Below are positions 31,952 to 40,788 of a DNA stretch of 64,000 nucleotides, one piece after another. Origin of the DNA: CBDBZL01 sp031399025. GTDB lineage: Bacteria; Pseudomonadota; Alphaproteobacteria; Sphingomonadales; Sphingomonadaceae. Every line of letters begins with the position of its first letter. Position 1 is the first letter of the stretch. Under the pieces are notes generated by a model. The model worked only from the letters and a program-made list of their open reading frames with translations. It had not been told where the DNA came from and searched no databases. The translations under genes were made by a program, and so were the position numbers. Where the stretch lies: NCBI GenBank assembly GCA_031399025.1, contig JANNOJ010000003.1, positions 8,233 through 72,232 on the forward strand, read 5' to 3'.

Positions 31952-34846
31952 TCAGAACTCCAGCCGGATCCCCGCGCGGTAGGTGCGCCCCATCATGTCG
32001 TAGATGTCCCCGCGGGTGGCGACCGAATAATAGACCCCCTGCCCGCGCGCGGAGGTGCCCGGGATCACCGGCGGAGCCTGGTCGAGCACGTTGTCCACCG
32101 TGCCGAACAGCTGGACGCCTTCGAAAACATCGAACGAGCCGCGCAGGTCGAGATAGGCGATCGCCGGGACCTTGTTGCGATCGACGTCCTTGCTGGTCCA
32201 ATTGTACACCAGCCTGGCGGCGCCGATGAACCGGGTCTGCGCGGTGATCGACCATGCGTCCTGATTGTAGCTGACGAAAGCGTTGACGCGCGCGCGCGGC
32301 ATGCCCGTCACCCCATTGTCGGCGCTCAGCGCACCGGCATAGTCGATCGTGGTGCCCTGGTTCTCCTGGGACTGGTTGAGGGTATAATTGCCGACGAGGC
32401 GGGCGGACAGGTTGCCGGCTAGAAAGGGCGTCGTGTAGTCCGCCTGAAAATCGAAGCCGTCCACCTTGAGGCTGGTCACGTTTAGCGGAAAGGTGTTGAT
32501 CTGGCTCAGCACGCCGCCGGGCGCGCCGAACACCAGCTGGCTGCAGAACGAGGTCTCGCCCGAATTGCAGCGCTGCAGCACCTGCGCTGCGCCCACGCTC
32601 GCGATCGCATCCTCGATCAAGATGTTGTAGTAGTCGACGGACAGGTTGAGCCGGCCCAGCCAGCTCGGGCTGATGACCATGCCGATCGAATAGGTGCTGG
32701 CGATCTCCGGCGTGAGATCGGGATTGCCCGAGGCGAAGGTGAAGATCTGGACGTTGCGCCCGGTATTGGGATCGACCGCCGATCCGGAGGTGGCAACGCC
32801 GGTGCTGAACAATTCGTTGAGGATTGGGGCGCGGATATCGCGGGAGATGGTGCCGCGGAAGCGGATGTCCTCGTTCACCTCGCCGATGATGCCGATCTTC
32901 CAGGTCTGGACCCGCCCGCTGGTGCTGTAATCGGTGATGCGGCCCGCCGCATTGAAGCTGAGCAGATTGATGAAATTGTCCCGCAGCAGCGGCACATCTA
33001 CCTCGAGGAAGGCCTCCTTGACCGTGTACTCGCCCCGGAACGGAGCGAAATTGCCCTGGGCATAGATGCGGTTGACGGCCCCCTCGTCGGTGACGTTCTC
33101 AGCCTCCTCCCGGCGATGCTCGGCGCCGAACGCCACCGCGATCGGGCCGGCCGCCAGCCCGAACGGGAAGACGCCCTGCATTGAAGCGGCGAACACCTCC
33201 TGGACTAGCGTCTGGTCGGTGAAGTTCTGGCCCGGTCGCACGTTGATGTAATCGATCGCCGCCTGCGAAGCGACGCCATAGCCAAAGATGTTGAGCGGTG
33301 CGCAGCCATTGGTGGGGTCGGTTAGCGTCGAGCGGCATACAATGGTACCCGGAGCGATGCCCGCCGCGTTGCCGGCAGGAGCCACCACTGCGTCGATCGC
33401 CCGGTTGTAATTGGCATCAATATGGTTGTTGATCGTCTCCTGATAGAAGTCGAGCTCGCCGCGCTGGTAATAGGCGTTCCACGACCAGTCGGCGTCGATG
33501 TCCCCTTCAAGGGTGAGCACGCCGCGCTTCAGCGTGCGTTCCAAGAACGCGGTAGGGATGCCGACGGTGTTGGACACCAGGTCGAGCGTGTAGCGCGATC
33601 CCATGGGGATGTTGTTGAGGTTGGTGGTGCCCATCCGCAGCGAGGTCAGGCCCAGCTGGTCCATCTGCGTCTGGATGGATTGGGGGATGAACGGGTTGTC
33701 GCGCTGGATCGTCAGATTGCCCAGCCGCGTCAGCGGGACGCTGGCGTTGGCCGCATCGGTGCGGCCGTAATTCACCTGCGCCGAAACCCTCAGCCAGGGC
33801 TGGAACTCGTAGCGGGCATAGCCGAACAAGCTGTGCTGTTCGAAGGCGGAGTTCAGGTTCACGAAGGAGGCAAGGTGGGTCTCCTGATCACCCAGAAAGG
33901 ACAGCGGGCCGTTCACCTGGCCGAAATCGAAGGCGATCGGCTGGGCATCGGCGCCGACGAACTGGATGCCGCGCAGCGGGCCTTCGGTGATCAGGCCGCC
34001 GGTGGTCGCCTGCGACAGCCCGACCCCGTCCACGGTCACGTAGCGCGGCTCCTCGTTGCTGTCGGTGTAGGCGGGGTTCTGCATCAGCGCCGGGTAGCGG
34101 TTCCAGTCGCGCTGATTGGCGAACACGGTCTGCGGGCTGTCCTGGTAGGTGCCCGAGACGATGATGCGCCCCCGCCCGTCGTCGAACGACGTGCCTGCCG
34201 CGCCCTGCAGGCGCACGCGGCGATAGTCCCATTCATGCGTGTTGCTGTAATCGGCGGTGAGGCGCACTCCCTCGAAGCGCTTGTTGAGCACCAAATTGAC
34301 CACGCCCGAGACCGCGTCCGATCCCCAGGCCGCCGATGCGCCCGCGGTCACCACGTCCACCCGCTGGATCAGCGCTTGGGGCAGCGTGCCGATATCGACC
34401 GAGCCGTTGATGTTGGAGGCCACCACCCGCTGCCCGTCGAACAGCACCAGCGTACGCGTGTTGCCCAGCTGGCGCAGGTTGACGGTGTCGAGGCCGGAGG
34501 TTCCCGCAACGATGGCGTTGGAGGCTTGCCCGTTGCTGGGCGAGATCGAGCTGCCCACCGCCGGCAGCTCGCGGATGGTGTCGCCGATGGAGGGCCTGGC
34601 ATCGCGCAGGATCTGCGCCTCGTCCACCACCGTCACCGGCGTGGGCGCCTCGTAGCCGGCGCGGTTGATCCGCGAGCCGGTGACGATGATGCTGGGCGCG
34701 GCCTCCTCCTCCTCCTCGGCGACCGGCTCGGCCACCTGCGGGGGTGGGGCGGCCGGCGCCTCCTGCGCGAGCGCGGCAGCCGGAAGCATGAGCAGCGCGC
34801 CGAGGACGGCGAGCGAGGACTGGACGAGAAATGTGCTCTTGGTCAT
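31952..34846 (-). CDS. TonB-dependent receptor (paralogue of the STN receptor, without STN)
   Basis: About 964 residues from ATG 34846 (MTKSTFLVQSS), with AGGGGGG six bases before it. Signal peptide ends AAALAQ; a run of glutamates and the box SIIVTGSRINRAGYEAP precede the plug (RVDVVTAGASAAWGSDAVSG) and a barrel ending AGIRLEF. It shares long stretches with the following receptor, for example the plug motif, GNAAGIAPGTIVCRSTLTDP and FRGTISRDIRAP, but lacks the signalling domain. The pair look like products of a tandem duplication in which one copy keeps the sensory role. It has a plug pattern usual in sphingomonads; ligand unknown. Confidence 0.92.
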   Translation of the reverse strand: MTKSTFLVQSSLAVLGALLMLPAAALAQEAPAAPPPQVAEPVAEEEEEAAPSIIVTGSRINRAGYEAPTPVTVVDEAQILRDARPSIGDTIRELPAVGSSISPSNGQASNAIVAGTSGLDTVNLRQLGNTRTLVLFDGQRVVASNINGSVDIGTLPQALIQRVDVVTAGASAAWGSDAVSGVVNLVLNKRFEGVRLTADYSNTHEWDYRRVRLQGAAGTSFDDGRGRIIVSGTYQDSPQTVFANQRDWNRYPALMQNPAYTDSNEEPRYVTVDGVGLSQATTGGLITEGPLRGIQFVGADAQPIAFDFGQVNGPLSFLGDQETHLASFVNLNSAFEQHSLFGYARYEFQPWLRVSAQVNYGRTDAANASVPLTRLGNLTIQRDNPFIPQSIQTQMDQLGLTSLRMGTTNLNNIPMGSRYTLDLVSNTVGIPTAFLERTLKRGVLTLEGDIDADWSWNAYYQRGELDFYQETINNHIDANYNRAIDAVVAPAGNAAGIAPGTIVCRSTLTDPTNGCAPLNIFGYGVASQAAIDYINVRPGQNFTDQTLVQEVFAASMQGVFPFGLAAGPIAVAFGAEHRREEAENVTDEGAVNRIYAQGNFAPFRGEYTVKEAFLEVDVPLLRDNFINLLSFNAAGRITDYSTSGRVQTWKIGIIGEVNEDIRFRGTISRDIRAPILNELFSTGVATSGSAVDPNTGRNVQIFTFASGNPDLTPEIASTYSIGMVISPSWLGRLNLSVDYYNILIEDAIASVGAAQVLQRCNSGETSFCSQLVFGAPGGVLSQINTFPLNVTSLKVDGFDFQADYTTPFLAGNLSARLVGNYTLNQSQENQGTTIDYAGALSADNGVTGMPRARVNAFVSYNQDAWSITAQTRFIGAARLVYNWTSKDVDRNKVPAIAYLDLRGSFDVFEGVQLFGTVDNVLDQAPPVIPGTSARGQGVYYSVATRGDIYDMMGRTYRAGIRLEF

Positions 34847-35151
34847 GTGACCCCCCTGGGTTCGATCCCGTGACAGGCCGGCGCCGCGCCGACGCATGAC
34901 TGCGCCTGCGCGGCCGGCTTCTGCGCGCCTTTCCAACCCAGCCCCATCCGCTGCCAGTCGCCTGGCGGAGCCGCGCCTCGTGCGGACGCGATTTCCCGGC
35001 CCGAAAAGCGACGCGCTTTTCGGGTGCCGAGCGCCCCTCGTTCTCGTCTGCGATCACCGGCCGGGCGCCTGAGCGGCCGGCCGAGGATGGTGCGATGATC
35101 CTCCTGCTTGTCGGCCGACCGCGCACCACGGCCGGGCAGGTTATTCGCGCG
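34847..35151. other. 305-base gap between gamma-glutamyltransferase and receptor genes
   Basis: No gene is supported. The region contains the promoter and ribosome site of the receptor starting at 34846 and a stem-loop at 35000-35024, listed separately. Frames that cross it have no ribosome sites or recognisable motifs. Confidence 0.5.
35000..35024 (-). terminator. 11-bp stem-loop after the gamma-glutamyltransferase gene
   Basis: CCCGAAAAGCG (35000-35010) and CGCTTTTCGGG (35014-35024) form a perfect 11-bp stem with a three-base loop. It lies about 130 bases past the stop of the gene ending at 35152 and ahead of the receptor start at 34846, the right place to end one minus-strand transcript. 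There is no run of T after it, so intrinsic termination is only moderately supported. Confidence 0.45.
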
Positions 35152-36942
35152 TTAGTAGCCGAAGGCCTGACCATCCTTGCGATGATCGGATGCGCCCCGA
35201 AGGACTCCGGTTTCGGTATTCACCATGATGGCCTGATACCCGCCCATGCCGGCGCCGTTGCCGGCGACCACGTCGTGGCCCAGCGCGGCGAGCGCCTCGC
35301 CGAACTCGGCGAACAGCTCGGTCTCCAGCGTCAGCCGGTTGGTGCGCTGGTTGTGGGAGAAGCGCGCGGCATCGCTGGCGGCCTGGGGATTGGCGCCGAA
35401 GCGCAGCATATTTGCCAGCACCTGCGCCTGGCCCTGCGCCTGCTGATCGCCCGACATCACGCCGAAGGCAAGCAGCGGCTGACCGCCGCGCGTCACGAAG
35501 CCCGGAATGATGGTGTAATAGGGTCGCTTGCCCGGGGCCACGACGTTGGGGCTTTCCGGATCCAGCGAGAAGCCGCCGGCGCGGTTGTTCAAGAGGAATC
35601 CGTAGCCCGGGACGGTCACGCCCGATCCGAAATAGCCGTAGATGCTGTAAATCATCGATACGACATTCCCGTACCGGTCGGCCGTGGTCAGGTAGGCCGT
35701 GCCGCCGATGGGTTCGGGTGCGGCGCCGAGCAGCGAGGCGCGCGCGGGATCGATCCTGGCGCATTGCTCGGCGGCGTAGGCCTTCGAGATCAGCCGCTCG
35801 GTGGGGATCTCGGAGAAGTCCGGATCGCCGTTGAACTGCCGCAGATCGTCGTAGGCGAGCTTCTTGGCCTCGATCATCAGATGCCAGTATTCGACCGACC
35901 TGGGATTGAGCTGCGCCGGATCGAGCCCGAGGATGGCCGGGCATACTTCCAGCATGTTCATGATCTGGAGGACGGCAAACCCCTGGGTGCTCGGCGGCAT
36001 CTGGTGCACGTCGTAGCCGTCGAAGCTGCTGGTGATCGGCTCGACCCACTGCGCCGCGATGCCGTCCAGATCGGCCATGCTGAAGGTACCGCCCAACTCC
36101 TGCGACCGCGCGACCAGCGCCTCGGCGATCGGCCCCTTGTAGAAGGCGTCCCGGCCGTCCTCCATCAGCAGCCGCAGGGCCCTGGCGAGGTCCGGATTGC
36201 GGAAGACGGAATAGACGGGCGGGGCAGCGCCGTCGACCAGATGGACCCGGGCGGTTTCGGGATCGGATTGCAGCGTCTCGAGACCGCCGGCAAGGCCATC
36301 GGCGATCCGCTCGGTAAGCCCGAATCCCTCCTCGGCGATCCGCGCCGCCGGCTCGAGGACCTGCGCGAAACTCATCGTGCCCTGGCTTTTGAGCAGCACG
36401 TCCCAGGCATCGACCGCGCCGGGAACGACCGCGGAATCGATCCCGCGGCGGGGCACGTTCGCTTCGCCGCGCTCGATCAGCCGCTCGAGCGTGTAGCCCG
36501 CGGGTGCGCGGCCCGATCCGTCCAGGGCGACCAGCTTCTGGTCGCGGGCTGACCAGGCGAGGATAAAGGCATCCCCGCCGATGCCAGCGGCCTCGGGCTC
36601 GACCACGTTCATCATCGCCGCCACGGCGATCGCGGCATCGAAGGCGTTACCCCCCGCCCGCAGGATCTCCAGGCCGGCCTCCACGCCCAGCGGCTGGCTG
36701 GTGGCGACCATGCCGTTCATCCCCACCACCTCAGAGCGCGTCTGGCCCAGCCAGCCGCCATGGCGATCCCCGCGCAGCGCGTCGAACTCGGCGGGGGCCT
36801 CGGTGGTTATGCCGGCCGGTTCCGCCGGGTTCGCGGGCACGCTGGTCTGGGACAGCACCGCAGACGGCAGGCAGAGGCTTGCCGCCACCATCGTCAGACA
36901 TGCCAGGTGCGTTCTCAATTCGTGCCCCCTGATGGACTTCAC
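35152..36942 (-). CDS. Gamma-glutamyltransferase family protein (Ntn hydrolase)
   Basis: A 596-residue exported enzyme that cleaves itself to expose an N-terminal threonine, then transfers or hydrolyses gamma-glutamyl groups (or related acyl groups). A signal peptide ends near PSAVLSQ. Family motifs: GMVATSQPLGVEAGLEILRAGG, AGIGGDAFILAW, the nucleophile region PIGGTAYLTTADRYGN with Thr415, NNRAGGFSLDPESPN and FGVMSGDQQAQGQAQVLANML. It reads toward two receptors and the sigma/FecR pair near the amine-dehydrogenase operon. A role in releasing amines from gamma-glutamyl conjugates in the periplasm is an attractive inference. Some family members are acylases rather than true transferases. Confidence 0.93.
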   Translation of the reverse strand: MKSIRGHELRTHLACLTMVAASLCLPSAVLSQTSVPANPAEPAGITTEAPAEFDALRGDRHGGWLGQTRSEVVGMNGMVATSQPLGVEAGLEILRAGGNAFDAAIAVAAMMNVVEPEAAGIGGDAFILAWSARDQKLVALDGSGRAPAGYTLERLIERGEANVPRRGIDSAVVPGAVDAWDVLLKSQGTMSFAQVLEPAARIAEEGFGLTERIADGLAGGLETLQSDPETARVHLVDGAAPPVYSVFRNPDLARALRLLMEDGRDAFYKGPIAEALVARSQELGGTFSMADLDGIAAQWVEPITSSFDGYDVHQMPPSTQGFAVLQIMNMLEVCPAILGLDPAQLNPRSVEYWHLMIEAKKLAYDDLRQFNGDPDFSEIPTERLISKAYAAEQCARIDPARASLLGAAPEPIGGTAYLTTADRYGNVVSMIYSIYGYFGSGVTVPGYGFLLNNRAGGFSLDPESPNVVAPGKRPYYTIIPGFVTRGGQPLLAFGVMSGDQQAQGQAQVLANMLRFGANPQAASDAARFSHNQRTNRLTLETELFAEFGEALAALGHDVVAGNGAGMGGYQAIMVNTETGVLRGASDHRKDGQAFGY

Positions 36943-37101
36943 GAAAGCTGCCGTGCCCGGTTCACCCGTTAGCTCCAGCGATTGCCGAAACCCTGGCGCA
37001 AGCCTTTGTCTGACCCGTTGCGAGCGCTTTGACCTAAGGACGATCCACTACGGCAGTTCGGACAGGTTGATTTGGCCTGAGCGGAATCTTCTTGCGCGGC
37101 C

Positions 37102-39327
37102 TCAGGCCGACGCAGCGGCGGCCGCGGCGGCGAGATCGAGCGGCAGACTGCGCAGGCGCTGCCCGGTCGCGGCATGGATGGCATTGGCCAGCGCCGGGAT
37201 GACCGGCGGCAGCGAAGGCTCGCCCAGCCCCGTGGGCGGGAAGTCGGAGGTGACGAAGCGAACGGCGATCTCGGGCGGGCAGGCGCTGATGCGCAGGAAG
37301 CGGAAGTCCTGGTAGGTCTGCTGCACCACCGCGCCGGCGACCTGGTCGATCCGCTGCCCGCCCAGCGCCTGCGACAGCCCCTCGATCACCCCGCCCTGCA
37401 CCTGGTGCAGCGCGTTGAGCGGATTGATGACCTGGCTGCCCACATCGCCCGCGACCCACACCTTCTCCACCCGGATAGCGCCGGCATCGCTCACCGCGAT
37501 ATCCACCACCTCGGCGAAATACCCCGCATGGCTGAAGTAGAAGCCGAAGCCGCGCCCCCTGCCCTGGCCGGTGCCGGCACCCGCTGCCGCGCGCCCCTGC
37601 CAGCCGGCGTCGGCGCAGACCGCGTCGATGACGCCGCGCGCCCGCGCGGTGTTGAAGGGCGCCGAGTTGCCCGTCGCCTCGAGCATCCGCCCCTCCCCCA
37701 GCGTGCGGCGCATGAGATCGGGCAGATCGAGCCCGGCCGCTTCGGCCACCTCGTCGAGAAAGCCCTGGAAGACGAAGGCCATGGCATTCGACGTGGGCGC
37801 CCGCAGCCAGCCGGTGGGCATGTTGGTTTCGAGATAGGAGATCGAATAATCGACCTCGGCGATGACCGGCCCCGGAAACTCGGTGGCCGACATCTGCGCA
37901 GCGCGCAGCGGCGCATCGTCGGCGCCGTAGGTGACGAAGTGATCGGTGAGGGCGATGATGTCGCCGCGCGCGTTCAGCCCCGCGGTCAGCTGGTGCCAGC
38001 CCCCGGGGCGGTAGAAATCGTGGCGCATGTCGTCGGCGCGATTGTAGATCAGCTTGACCGGGCGGCCCGGCAGCGCCTGGGCGATCTGCGCCGCCTGCAC
38101 CATGTAGTCGTTCTGCAGCCGGCGACCGAACCCGCCGCCGATCCGCGGCATGTGCAGCGTGATGGTTTCGGGCGCGATCCCCAGCATCTCGGCGGTATCG
38201 CGCCGCCCGCCCGCCGGCGCCTGGCTCGGCGCCCAGATCTCCAGCCCGTCGTCACGCCACAGCGCGGTGCAGTTCTGCGGCTCGAGCGTGCCGTGGGCGA
38301 GGAACGGATATTCATAGCGCGCGGAGACGGTGGTGGCGGCGCCGGCCAGCGCGGCTGCCGCATCGCCCGCGGCGAACACCCGGGCGTGGGGCTCGCCATC
38401 GAGCAGGGCCGCCGCCCGGACGCCATAGCCTTGCGTCGAATGCGCCTCGTTGCCGTTGCTCGCCCAATCCACGCCAAGCTGTTCGCGCGCCTTGTTGGCG
38501 CGCCACCAGCTGTCCGCCACGATCGCCACGGCGTCGTGCTGGCCTTTGGGCACGAGACCGCTGTTGATGGGCACCACCGCGATCACCCCCGGCAGCGCCA
38601 GCACCGCGGCATCCTCGAGGCCGGCCAGCGTGCCGCCGAACACCGGGCAGATCTCAAGCGCGGCATAGACCAGGCCAGCCATGGTGACATCGATGCCGAA
38701 GATCGGCTGGCCGCGGACGATGGCGGCGGTGTCCACCCCGCGCCGGTCGGTGCCGATGAGGCGGAAGTCGGCCGCGCTCTTCAGGGCCACGCCCGCGAGC
38801 GCGGGCGGATCGAGCCGCGCGGCCGCGGCGGCGAGCTGCGCATAGGGCGCGGTGCGGCCGCTGGGCGCGTGCGTGACGATGCCGGCCGCGGTGGTGAGCG
38901 CGGCGGCGTCCACCCCCCAGCCCTGCGCGGCGGCGGCGAGCAGCATCTGCCGCGCCGCCGCACCCACCTGGCGCATGGGCAGCCAGTTGACCGGGGTCGA
39001 ACGGCTGCCGCCCGCGCTCTGCGGGCCGTAAAGCGCATCGTTCGCGCGCGTCTGCTCGATTTGCACCTGCTCCCAGGAGACATCGAGCTCTTCGGCGATG
39101 AGCATCGGCAGCATGGTCTTGATGCCCTGGCCGATCTCGGGATTCTTGGCGCCGATGATGACGGTGTTATCGGGATTGATGCGGACGAAGGCATTGAGCA
39201 TCCCGCCCGCGCCGGGTGCGCCTTCGCCGGCCAGCGCGATCCGCGCATCGAAGGTGAGAACCGCGCCGGCGGCGAGCGATACGCCCAGGAACGACCGGCG
39301 GTCGAGCTGTGGCCCGGGCCGCGTCAT
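37102..39327 (-). CDS. Molybdenum hydroxylase large subunit, IorB-like
   Basis: About 741 residues from ATG 39327 (MTRPGPQLDRRSFLGVSLA), which overlaps the stop of the iron-sulfur subunit (ATGA). DRRSFLG is a twin-arginine export signal. The molybdopterin-binding region shows GAKNPEIGQGIKTMLPMLIAEEL, RIGGGFGRRLQNDYM, TGWLRAPTSNAMAF and the catalytic glutamate loop TGLGEPSLPPVIPALANA. Such xanthine-oxidase-family enzymes hydroxylate N-heterocycles (isoquinoline type) or oxidise aldehydes in the periplasm; the substrate here is unknown. It pairs with the [2Fe-2S] subunit, and the cognate molybdate transporter sits at 57217-59365. Confidence 0.92.
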   Translation of the reverse strand: MTRPGPQLDRRSFLGVSLAAGAVLTFDARIALAGEGAPGAGGMLNAFVRINPDNTVIIGAKNPEIGQGIKTMLPMLIAEELDVSWEQVQIEQTRANDALYGPQSAGGSRSTPVNWLPMRQVGAAARQMLLAAAAQGWGVDAAALTTAAGIVTHAPSGRTAPYAQLAAAAARLDPPALAGVALKSAADFRLIGTDRRGVDTAAIVRGQPIFGIDVTMAGLVYAALEICPVFGGTLAGLEDAAVLALPGVIAVVPINSGLVPKGQHDAVAIVADSWWRANKAREQLGVDWASNGNEAHSTQGYGVRAAALLDGEPHARVFAAGDAAAALAGAATTVSARYEYPFLAHGTLEPQNCTALWRDDGLEIWAPSQAPAGGRRDTAEMLGIAPETITLHMPRIGGGFGRRLQNDYMVQAAQIAQALPGRPVKLIYNRADDMRHDFYRPGGWHQLTAGLNARGDIIALTDHFVTYGADDAPLRAAQMSATEFPGPVIAEVDYSISYLETNMPTGWLRAPTSNAMAFVFQGFLDEVAEAAGLDLPDLMRRTLGEGRMLEATGNSAPFNTARARGVIDAVCADAGWQGRAAAGAGTGQGRGRGFGFYFSHAGYFAEVVDIAVSDAGAIRVEKVWVAGDVGSQVINPLNALHQVQGGVIEGLSQALGGQRIDQVAGAVVQQTYQDFRFLRISACPPEIAVRFVTSDFPPTGLGEPSLPPVIPALANAIHAATGQRLRSLPLDLAAAAAAASA

Positions 39328-39809
39328 GCCGCCTCCCCCGCATCGGGCCCGCCCGCCGCGCGGTGGATCGCGGCGCGGATACGCAGATAGCTCGAGCAGC
39401 GGCACAGCTGGCCGTCCATCGCCCGGTCGATCTCGGCATCGCTGGGCTGCGGCGTCTGCGACAGTAGGGCGGTGGTGGCGATGATCTGGCCAGCCTGGCA
39501 ATATCCGCATTGCGGTACGTCGAGGTCGAGCCAGGCATCCACCACGCGCCGGCCCACATCGCTGGCCGCCACGCCTTCGATGGTGGTGACGCTGCGCCCC
39601 GCCGCCCGCGACATCGGGGTGAGACAGGCGCGCACGTTGCGCCCGTCGAGCAGCACTGAGCAGGCGCCGCACAGGCCCACCCCGCAGCCGAACTTGGTCC
39701 CGGCCAGGCCGAGATCCTCGCGCAGCGCCCACAGCAGCGGCTTGTCGGGTTCGCGCGCGAAGTCGCGCGGCTCGCCATTGAGGGTAAAGCTGATCATCCT
39801 GTCCACCAT
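39324..39809 (-). CDS. [2Fe-2S] subunit of molybdenum hydroxylase, IorA-like
   Basis: A 161-residue electron-transfer subunit with a plant-ferredoxin cluster motif (CGVGLCGACSVLLDG plus a later Cys) and the second cluster motif QCGYCQAGQI with CRCSSYLRIRAAI. It passes electrons from the Mo centre to a membrane acceptor. It has no signal of its own, so it probably rides out with the Tat-signalled large subunit. First gene of a two-gene operon, divergent from a TetR regulator; the 188-base spacer is the likely control region. Start ATG 39809 or ATG 39797. Confidence 0.93.
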   Translation of the reverse strand: MVDRMISFTLNGEPRDFAREPDKPLLWALREDLGLAGTKFGCGVGLCGACSVLLDGRNVRACLTPMSRAAGRSVTTIEGVAASDVGRRVVDAWLDLDVPQCGYCQAGQIIATTALLSQTPQPSDAEIDRAMDGQLCRCSSYLRIRAAIHRAAGGPDAGEAA

Positions 39810-39997
39810 CTTGTGAAGGGACCGTGGCCCTCGCGCGGTCGCCCGCCCTCCGCCGTCCCGGGGTCGCGCCGAAGCTGGGCCAAAGCTGGACGCTTATCAA
39901 GAATTATCCGATGCTTTCGCTTGAACGTGGCCACCGGCGGGCCTAGCTGTCGGACCTGGGACCGGGTAGGATAACGCCGGGCGAAAGAGAGAGACGG

Positions 39998-40693
39998 ATG
40001 CCAGGCCCGCAATCGGACACGAATTTTCGCGACCCCGACGCGCGAAACATCCGGCCGGGCGTCTACATGCGCGGGTCGGAAACCGTGGATTCCATCCTCA
40101 AGGCCGCCCTGCGCGTCCTCATCGACGAGGGCGCGGCGGCCTTCACCGTGCGCCGCATCGCGGCCGAATGCGGGATGAAGGTGGGCAATGTGAGCTATCA
40201 TTTCCCGCGCAAGGAAAAGCTCGTCCACGTGCTGCTCGACGAGATCATGACCTCCTACGAGGAAAAGCTCGACGTGCGCGTGCGCCAGCCGGGCCTGTCG
40301 GACGAGGAGCGGCTGCGCGTGGTCATCAAGATGTGCCTCGATGACATCGGCTCCAAGCGCACCACCCGGCTGTTCACCGAATTGTGGGCGCTCGCCAACC
40401 ACAACGACTTCATCGCCGAGCGGGTGCAGACCTTCTACGGCCAGGTCCACCAGGTGCTGTGTATCTATGTGAAGGCGCTCAACCCGGCGCTGGGCGAAGC
40501 GGAGGTCCATGCGCTGGCGCTGTTCATCAGCAGCGCGATGGAAGGCACCACGCCGTTCCTGGGCTACGACAAGCCGTGGCGCGAGGCGATGCCCGCAATC
40601 ACCGCCATCTCGATGAAGTGGTTCGTGGAGATGGTGAAGTCCGTCCAGCCGGGTGAGATCGGCCGGCTGGTGGAGCATTTCGACACGGTCTAA
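39998..40693 (+). CDS. TetR-family transcriptional regulator
   Basis: A 231-residue regulator with an N-terminal helix-turn-helix (SILKAALRVLIDEGAAAFTV, RRIAAECGMKVGNVSYHFPRK) and an all-helical ligand-binding C-terminus. It is divergent from the IorAB-like molybdoenzyme and convergent with a TBDR. TetR proteins usually bind the spacer between themselves and a divergent target, so the molybdoenzyme is the best candidate. The spacer has only a weak inverted repeat (TCAAG at about 39897 and CTTGA at about 39920). Confidence 0.92.
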   Translation: MPGPQSDTNFRDPDARNIRPGVYMRGSETVDSILKAALRVLIDEGAAAFTVRRIAAECGMKVGNVSYHFPRKEKLVHVLLDEIMTSYEEKLDVRVRQPGLSDEERLRVVIKMCLDDIGSKRTTRLFTELWALANHNDFIAERVQTFYGQVHQVLCIYVKALNPALGEAEVHALALFISSAMEGTTPFLGYDKPWREAMPAITAISMKWFVEMVKSVQPGEIGRLVEHFDTV

Positions 40694-40788
40694 GGCGCGT
40701 GTTTGCCGCGGTGCCGGACCCCGCCCCGCCCGGGTCGGAGAAGCGGGGGATCTGGCGCTCGCGGCCGCGACACCGGCCCGCAGCGACG

